Shown here: positions 7,325 through 11,916 of the stretch, piece after piece
How positions within the stretch are numbered: position 1 is the first letter of the stretch
How the letters are laid out: the number at the start of each line of letters is the position of its first letter
DNA from: Verrucomicrobiales bacterium
Lineage (GTDB): Bacteria > Verrucomicrobiota > Verrucomicrobiia > Limisphaerales > UBA11320
Assembly: GCA_003452185.1 (NCBI GenBank)
Contig: DMJJ01000540.1
Location: 1-11,916, forward strand
Length of the DNA: 11,916 nt
Reading direction: 5' to 3'
Made by a program: the position numbers and the translations under genes
The notes under the pieces: model-generated
What the model was told of the DNA's origin: nothing
Database searches by the model: none
The model's input: only the letters and a program-made list of their open reading frames with translations

Positions 7325-10300
7325 CTGGGGGGGGTCGATGCGTCCGGGCTCCGCTACGACCCGGCAGCCTTGCGTAGCCCGACGCCCCTCCCGGCCCCTT
7401 CTCCCACAACGCGTATTCCGGAGCCGGCTGCGCCCACGCCCGCGCCCGAGTGGGTGAACTGGATCGCCCACGAGATGAGGTCTCCCCGAAGGATCCTCGA
7501 ATCGATGGCCGCCTCCGGCCGGCGCCCGCGACCGGCGGTCTCCTCGCGGCTGGAGCCGCCGGCTTCGGGCGCCGAGGCTTACCTGGCCCGCCTCTGGTCC
7601 CGGGTGCTGAATCTGGAGCAGGTGGGGGTGAACGATGATTTCTTCGAGCTCGGGGGGACATCCATCCTCGGTGTCTACCTGGTGAACGACCTTCAGCGCC
7701 GGATGGGGGAGCATCTGCATGTGGCGGTATTGTTCGAAGCTCCCACCATCCTGTCGCTGGTCCGGCTGCTTCGGGCACGACATCCGGGCAGCGTGGGAAG
7801 GCTCGGGGAGGAGCCTTCGACCCCGGAGGCCGGGGGGGGGAGGGGGACGGTTTCCTCCGGCGACCCCGTGGGCGGCGACCAACGCGATGCTCCGGTCTCC
7901 TTCGCGCAGCAGAGGCTCTGGTTCCTTGACCAGCTTGAGCCCGACAACTGCGTCTACAATGTTTGCCGGGCCCTGCGGCTCCGGGGGGCTCTCGACCTGG
8001 GTGTCCTGGAGGAATGCCTGAGCGGGCTGGTGCGGCGGCATCCGGCGCTTCGCACCACGTTCACCAGCCGGGAAGGGACCCCGCGCCAGAGGGTTTCCCC
8101 GCCGACGGAGATCCGGCTTGTCCCTGTTGCGGCCTCGGCCGAGAGGCTCGAGGGGCTCCTGGTGGTCGAGGGGCGGCGTCCTTTCGACCTGGCTGCCGGG
8201 CCCTTGTTTCGCTGCTCCCTGTTCCGGCTCTCCCCCTCCGAGCATGTCCTCCAGTTGGTGATGCACCATGTCATCTCCGATGGCACGAGCATGGGGGTCC
8301 TGTTCCGGGATCTGACCGCCCTGTACAACAGTCGGATGGCCGGGGGCGGGGGGGAGGTCCTGGCATTGCCCCCCCTGACCTACATCGATTTCGTCCTGTG
8401 GCAGCGGGAGTGGTTTGACGGAGCCCGGCTGAAGAGCGAGGTGGACTACTGGCGTCATCAACTGGAGGGTGCCCCGCCGCTGCTGCCCCTGCCGGCTGAT
8501 CGCCAGCGACCTCCGGTGCAAACCTACCGAGGCGCCCTCGTCCCCCTCTCCCTCCCGTCCGACCTGGTGGCGGCGGCCGAGCAGCTCAGCCGTGGTGAGA
8601 AGGTGACCCTGTTCGTGACGCTGATGTCGGCCTTCAAGGCCTTGCTTCACCATTACACCGGGATGGAGGACCTGGTGGTGGGAACGCCGGTGGCGAACCG
8701 CCAGCGGCCGGAGCTCCAGGGGGTCGTCGGGTTCTTCGCAAACTCGCTTGCGCTGCGGACCGACCTGGGCGGGGATCCGACGTTCCGCGAGCTCCTCGCC
8801 CGTGAACGGTCGGTGGCGGCGGGAGCTTTCCTGCACCAGGACCTGCCTTTCGAGCGACTGGTGGAGGAGCTTCATCCCGAGCGGGACCTGGGCCGGAGCC
8901 CGGTGTTCCAGGTGATGATGGCGCTTCTGAATGATCCAGTCCCGTCGTTGAGGCTCTCCGGGGTGGAGGGGATCGAGGAGGTGGTGGTCGGCAACGGCTC
9001 CGCGAAGTTTGACCTTTTCCTTTCCCTGGAGCAGAGCGAGCAGGGGCTGCGCGGCTTCTGGGAATATTCGACCGACCTGTTCGACCGCGCCACCATCGAG
9101 CGCCTGGCCGGGCATTTCCAGACGCTCCTGCGAGGGGCGATCAGCAGCCCGGAGACCCGCCTCTCCCAGCTGCCCCTGCTCACGGAGGGGGAGAAGCGTC
9201 GCCTGATCGTGGAGCTGAATCAGACGGCCCGGGCTTACACCGGCCCGCAGCGGGTGCACGATTTCTTCGAGGCAGCCGTGGCCCGCGCCCCAGGGAAGCC
9301 GGCGCTCCTGTTCCCCGAGGGTCCCGAGGGAACGGGGGTCGGAGAGTGGAGTTACGGGGAGCTTAACGGGCGGGCCAACCGGCTTGCCCATCATCTCCGG
9401 GAGCTGGGCGTCGGCCCGGAAATCCTGGTGGGGGTCTGCCTGGACCGCGGTCCCGAGCTCGTGGTGGCCCTCCTGGCCATCCTCAAGGCGGGAGGAGCCT
9501 ACGTGCCGATCGACCCGGGGTATCCCTCCCAACGCGTCGCCTTCATGCTGGAGGACACCCGGGCGCCGGTGCTCCTGACCCAGGAGGCGATCCTCCCCCG
9601 GCTGCCGAGGACCGGGGCGAAGGAGGTTTGTCTCGACAGCCCCGGGGTACGCGCGGTCCTTGCGCAGCTCCCCTCCGAGAACCCCGATCCCAGGTCCCGC
9701 CGCGCCCAGCCGGCGAACCTCGCCTACCTGATCTTCACCTCCGGGTCCACCGGGCGCCCGAAAGGGGTCGCGTTGGAACACCGCAACGCGGCGGCCTTTA
9801 TTCACTGGGCGATGGAGGTGTTTCCCGCCGAGGAGTTGTCGGGAGTCCTGTTCAGCACTTCGGTCTGCTTCGACCTCTCGGTGTTTGAGCTCTTTGTGAC
9901 TCTGGCGGCAGGGGGACGGGTGATCCTTGCCGAAAACGCGCTCGCCCTGCCGGGGCATCCGGCCCGGGGGATGGTCACCCTCATCAACACCGTGCCGTCC
10001 GCCATGGCGGAGCTCGTCCGGATGGCCGGGGTGCCTGACACGGTACGGGTGGTGAACCTCGCCGGCGAGCCCCTCTCGCGCGATCTGGTCCAACGAATCT
10101 ATGCCGGGGGGGGAGTCGCGAAGGTGTACGATCTCTACGGCCCCTCGGAGGACACGACCTACTCGACTTATACCCTGAGGCAAGCCGACGGGCCGGCGAC
10201 CATTGGCCGGCCGATTACCAACTCCCAGGCGTACATCCTGAACGCCCACCGGCAGCCGGTGCCCTTTGGGGTTCCGGGGGAGCTCTATCTCGGAGGGGCG

Positions 10301-11916
10301 GGTCTGGCCCGGGGCTATCTGAATCGTCCCGACCTGACCGCCGAGCGGTTCGTTCCAAACCCCTTCCGGGGCACCCCCGGGGCGTATCTCTACCGCACGG
10401 GGGACCTCGTCCGCTACCTGCCCGACGGGAACCTGGAGTACCTCGGGCGGATGGATCATCAGGTGAAGATCCGCGGCTTCCGGATCGAGCTCGGGGAGAT
10501 CGAGACGGAGCTTCGACGGGAGCCATCGGTCCGGGACGCCGTGGTGATCGCACGGGAGGATATTCCGGGCGACAAGCGGATCGTGGCCTACATCGTCCAG
10601 CAGGACCTCGTGCAGCCGGGCCCCGCGGGCGGGGCGGGGGAGGGGGCATCGGAGGAACTTCAGCGGGAGCACCTCGCCCAGTGGCAGGCGGTTTGGGAGG
10701 AGACGTACCGCCATGCGAACGAGGCCCGGGATGCCCGGTTTAACGTCACCGGGTGGATCAGCAGCTTCACCGGCCTCCCGATCCCCGGCGATCAGATGCG
10801 GGAATGGGTCGAGACCACCGTGGCGCGAATCCTCGCCCTGAAGCCGCGCCGGGTTCTCGAAGTGGGGTGCGGGACCGGGCTGCTGCTGTTCCGGATCGCC
10901 CCCCATGTGGAGCGGTTCACGGGGGTGGACCTGTCGGCCCGTGTGGTCGAGGCCCTTCGCGGGTTCGTCGCATCGCTCTCGCCTCCGCTCCCCGGGGTGG
11001 ACCTGCGGCAGGGGGCGGCAGACCGGCTCGAGGAGTGGGTCGCCCCCGGTGACTACGACCTCGTGGTCATCAACTCGGTGGCCCAGTATTTTCCCGGGGC
11101 CGATTACCTCCGGCGCGTGGTCGCCTCGGCGGTCCGGCTCGTGCGTCCGGGTGGGGCGGTGTTCCTGGGCGACCTCAGAAGTGCCCGGCTCCTGGAGGCG
11201 TTCCACGCCGCCGTGCAGCTCCAGCAGGCCCCGGCCGACCTCCCGATCCTTGAGCTGCGCCAGCGGATCCATCAGTTCCTGCAGCGGGAGCAGGAGTTGG
11301 CGGTGGATCCCGGGTTCTTCACCTCGCTTCGACGGGAGTTGCCCCGGATCTCGGACATCGAGGTGGGGCTCAAGCCCGGGGATTCCGACAACGAGCTGAC
11401 CCGGTTTCGGTATGACGTGGTGTTGAGGGTGGCGTCGCCCGCGGCCGTCGGGCAATCCGCCCGCCTCCTCCCGGCTCTGCACGACTGGACCCAGGTGAGA
11501 TGGAGCCTGGGGGAGATCCGCCGTCGTTTGGCGGAGGATCGTCCCGCCGCCCTGGGCATCGCCCGGGTGCCGAGCCTGCGGGTGGCCTCCGAGTGCCGGC
11601 TGGTTGAGTGGCTCTCCTCGGGGGATCTTCCTGCGACCGCCGGGGCGCTTCGGGAAGCCCTGGCCCAGGAGCATCGCGAGGGGTTCTCCCCGGGGGAGCT
11701 CATCCGCCTGGGGGAGGAGCTTGGCTACCGGGTACAGGTGCGCTGGAGTACGGGCGGCGGCGCCGCCGAGGTCGACGTTGTCTATTGCCGCGGGGATGAG
11801 GGGTTTTGTGGCGGATGGTTTGCGCAGCCAGGGGAACCCGGGATGCTGCGCCCGCCGGGCGTTTACGCGAACAATCCGCTCCAGGGGGTGTTCGCCCGAC
11901 GGCTGGTGCCGACGCT
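5750..11916 (+). CDS. NRPS with FkbH-type glyceryl loading module: FkbH-PCP-C-A-NMT, 3' end outside the window
   Basis: One uninterrupted frame of 2055 codons runs off the right edge. I followed the codon register through landmarks in every domain and saw no stop or frameshift. Domain order by residue: FkbH-like HAD glyceryl transferase (1 to about 525), a proline-rich linker (about 544-565), carrier protein (about 604-680, Ser638), a Gly-rich linker (about 688-712), condensation (about 715-1145), adenylation (about 1165-1622) and an inserted methyltransferase (from about 1635 past the edge). The adenylation A10 motif and the carrier of this module must lie beyond the window. The predicted role is to start a nonribosomal peptide with glycerate taken from glycolysis and couple it to an N-methylated amino acid, probably alanine. 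A good ribosome-binding site supports the ATG. The presumed cluster continues to the right; the product is unknown. Confidence 0.95.
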   Translation, partial: MDVLELVIAATFTAEPVESPLAFWLNKLGWGQSIRFAPFNQVVQELLDPGSLFARNRSGVNVVLVRPEDWVQGLAPGEVEQRIRAAGGEFLRALRGSIDRLAAPLIVVVAPGRLATPGSIHGTAETELLRELNVSPGVQVIGPRELESWYPVEERFDPEAEAQGRIPFTPEMFAALATAIVRRVRALRQPAIKVIVVDADQTLWGGVAAEDGPQGVRFEPGHLELQRRLLRQAEAGRLLCLCSKNSEADVWDVFDRRSGEMPLRREHFIASRINWERKSVNLRSLALELNLGLSSFLFLDDNPAECAEARAGCPGLTAVTLPPEAAGFGPLLDHVWPLDLLRVTEEDRQRSALYRQALLRDRLQKETRSLGEFIEGLGLEVGIREIDASNLSRVAQLTERTNQFNATTRRRSESEILAFLRRERCGGFAVEARDRFGEYGIVGVVLHEGSGDALVLETFLLSCRALGKGIEHKMAAAAGRRAVEQGFAKVEIPFLPSKRNQPMRDFLESLPAESRPGESPALVFRLGGVDASGLRYDPAALRSPTPLPAPSPTTRIPEPAAPTPAPEWVNWIAHEMRSPRRILESMAASGRRPRPAVSSRLEPPASGAEAYLARLWSRVLNLEQVGVNDDFFELGGTSILGVYLVNDLQRRMGEHLHVAVLFEAPTILSLVRLLRARHPGSVGRLGEEPSTPEAGGGRGTVSSGDPVGGDQRDAPVSFAQQRLWFLDQLEPDNCVYNVCRALRLRGALDLGVLEECLSGLVRRHPALRTTFTSREGTPRQRVSPPTEIRLVPVAASAERLEGLLVVEGRRPFDLAAGPLFRCSLFRLSPSEHVLQLVMHHVISDGTSMGVLFRDLTALYNSRMAGGGGEVLALPPLTYIDFVLWQREWFDGARLKSEVDYWRHQLEGAPPLLPLPADRQRPPVQTYRGALVPLSLPSDLVAAAEQLSRGEKVTLFVTLMSAFKALLHHYTGMEDLVVGTPVANRQRPELQGVVGFFANSLALRTDLGGDPTFRELLARERSVAAGAFLHQDLPFERLVEELHPERDLGRSPVFQVMMALLNDPVPSLRLSGVEGIEEVVVGNGSAKFDLFLSLEQSEQGLRGFWEYSTDLFDRATIERLAGHFQTLLRGAISSPETRLSQLPLLTEGEKRRLIVELNQTARAYTGPQRVHDFFEAAVARAPGKPALLFPEGPEGTGVGEWSYGELNGRANRLAHHLRELGVGPEILVGVCLDRGPELVVALLAILKAGGAYVPIDPGYPSQRVAFMLEDTRAPVLLTQEAILPRLPRTGAKEVCLDSPGVRAVLAQLPSENPDPRSRRAQPANLAYLIFTSGSTGRPKGVALEHRNAAAFIHWAMEVFPAEELSGVLFSTSVCFDLSVFELFVTLAAGGRVILAENALALPGHPARGMVTLINTVPSAMAELVRMAGVPDTVRVVNLAGEPLSRDLVQRIYAGGGVAKVYDLYGPSEDTTYSTYTLRQADGPATIGRPITNSQAYILNAHRQPVPFGVPGELYLGGAGLARGYLNRPDLTAERFVPNPFRGTPGAYLYRTGDLVRYLPDGNLEYLGRMDHQVKIRGFRIELGEIETELRREPSVRDAVVIAREDIPGDKRIVAYIVQQDLVQPGPAGGAGEGASEELQREHLAQWQAVWEETYRHANEARDARFNVTGWISSFTGLPIPGDQMREWVETTVARILALKPRRVLEVGCGTGLLLFRIAPHVERFTGVDLSARVVEALRGFVASLSPPLPGVDLRQGAADRLEEWVAPGDYDLVVINSVAQYFPGADYLRRVVASAVRLVRPGGAVFLGDLRSARLLEAFHAAVQLQQAPADLPILELRQRIHQFLQREQELAVDPGFFTSLRRELPRISDIEVGLKPGDSDNELTRFRYDVVLRVASPAAVGQSARLLPALHDWTQVRWSLGEIRRRLAEDRPAALGIARVPSLRVASECRLVEWLSSGDLPATAGALREALAQEHREGFSPGELIRLGEELGYRVQVRWSTGGGAAEVDVVYCRGDEGFCGGWFAQPGEPGMLRPPGVYANNPLQGVFARRLVPT
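7559..7789 (+). other. Carrier protein domain (glyceryl acceptor)
   Basis: The motif DDFFELGGTSILGVYLV places the phosphopantetheine attachment at Ser638 (TCC at 7661-7663). The domain lies directly between the FkbH region and the condensation domain, so it is the expected carrier of the glyceryl thioester. GGTS replaces the commoner GGHS/GGDS, which is not unusual for carriers outside standard C-A modules. Confidence 0.92.
7892..9184 (+). other. Condensation domain
   Basis: C1 SFAQQRLWFLDQL (from residue 717), the catalytic HHVISDG (839-845, base His840), YIDFVLWQREW, VGTPVANRQRPEL, FFANSLALR, HQDLPFERLVEEL and YSTDLFDRATIERL are all present. The catalytic motif is intact, so an active amide-forming domain is expected. 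Its donor is the glyceryl carrier and its acceptor is the amino acid of the next module. I cannot assign a finer subtype (LCL, DCL or starter) without a phylogeny. Confidence 0.93.
9242..10615 (+). other. Adenylation domain, alanine-type specificity code
   Basis: Motifs: A2 LKAGGAYVPIDPGYP, A3 FTSGSTGRPKG (1329-1339), A4 FDLSVFE, A5 LYGPSED (1462-1468), A6 GELYLGGAGLARGY, A7 YRTGDLVRYLPDG (1548-1560), A8 QVKIRGFRIELGEIE (1571-1585). Aligned by eye with GrsA, the specificity positions are D1375, L1376, F1379, N1413, N1436, A1438, L1462, T1470, Y1471; the invariant lysine lies beyond the edge. I recognise D-L-F-N-N-A-L-T-Y-K as the code linked to alanine in McyA-type cyanobacterial domains. Glycine or another small residue is the main alternative. 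Confidence 0.88.
10652..11916 (+). other. Methyltransferase domain inserted in the adenylation domain, probably N-methylating
   Basis: After A8 the adenylation fold is interrupted by a segment beginning ELQREHLAQWQAVWEE, with FNVTGWISSFTGLPIP and MREWVETTVARI. The SAM-binding loop VLEVGCGTGLLL is at 1702-1713, then FTGVDLS, DLVVINSVAQYFP and FRYDVVL. A C-terminal part ending near VYANNPLQGVF continues to the edge. The position between A8 and A10 and these motifs are those of NRPS N-methyltransferase domains, which methylate the amino group of the bound amino acid. O- or C-methylation is not strictly excluded. Confidence 0.88.

Noticed and set aside
7274..11674. A 1466-codon open frame on the minus strand opposite the NRPS gene
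   Set aside because: It mirrors the plus-strand NRPS codons in GC-rich DNA, is rich in Pro, Arg, Gly and His, and shows no domain. The plus strand has every NRPS motif in one frame.
1..11916. tRNA, rRNA, CRISPR arrays, transposases, integrases or attachment sites
   Set aside because: Looked for while reading both strands; no matching structure, repeat array or protein motif was seen.

Overview
This is a GC-rich window from what looks like a Gram-negative bacterium carrying a nonribosomal peptide synthetase (NRPS) locus. Typical chromosomal genes sit between two NRPS-type coding regions. The lineage cannot be fixed from the sequence. The style of the secreted SGNH/sialate-esterase-like protein and of the 93-residue small protein reminds me of Verrucomicrobiota (Opitutus-like) genomes, but this is a tentative impression.

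Layout, left to right. (1) Positions 1-1209 (+) hold the C-terminal 402 residues of an NRPS-like adenylation protein whose signature motifs are badly eroded and which ends without a carrier domain. (2) A complete recQ helicase gene (3105-1162, -) runs into it tail to tail and overlaps its last 48 bases. (3) A secreted SGNH/sialate O-acetylesterase-like hydrolase (4383-3193, -) follows. (4) A 104-residue unknown protein (4876-4562, -) comes next. (5) A 479-base gap between divergent genes contains three closely spaced inverted repeats. (6) A 93-residue small protein (5356-5637, +) has no assigned function. (7) A very long NRPS gene starts at 5750 (+) and is open through the right edge, with at least 2055 residues.

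The long NRPS gene is the highlight. Its domain order is FkbH-like HAD glyceryl transferase, carrier protein, condensation, adenylation, and a methyltransferase inserted between adenylation motifs A8 and A10. By family knowledge the FkbH plus carrier unit loads D-glycerate from 1,3-bisphosphoglycerate. The C domain would then join it to the amino acid chosen by the A domain. The specificity residues read D-L-F-N-N-A-L-T-Y, which I recognise as the alanine-type code of cyanobacterial NRPSs such as McyA. The inserted domain looks like an NRPS N-methyltransferase. The predicted first step is therefore a glyceryl-N-methyl-alanyl start of a peptide, made without an adenylating loading domain. The rest of the assembly line lies beyond the right edge.

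No tRNA, rRNA, CRISPR array, insertion sequence or integrase was recognised.
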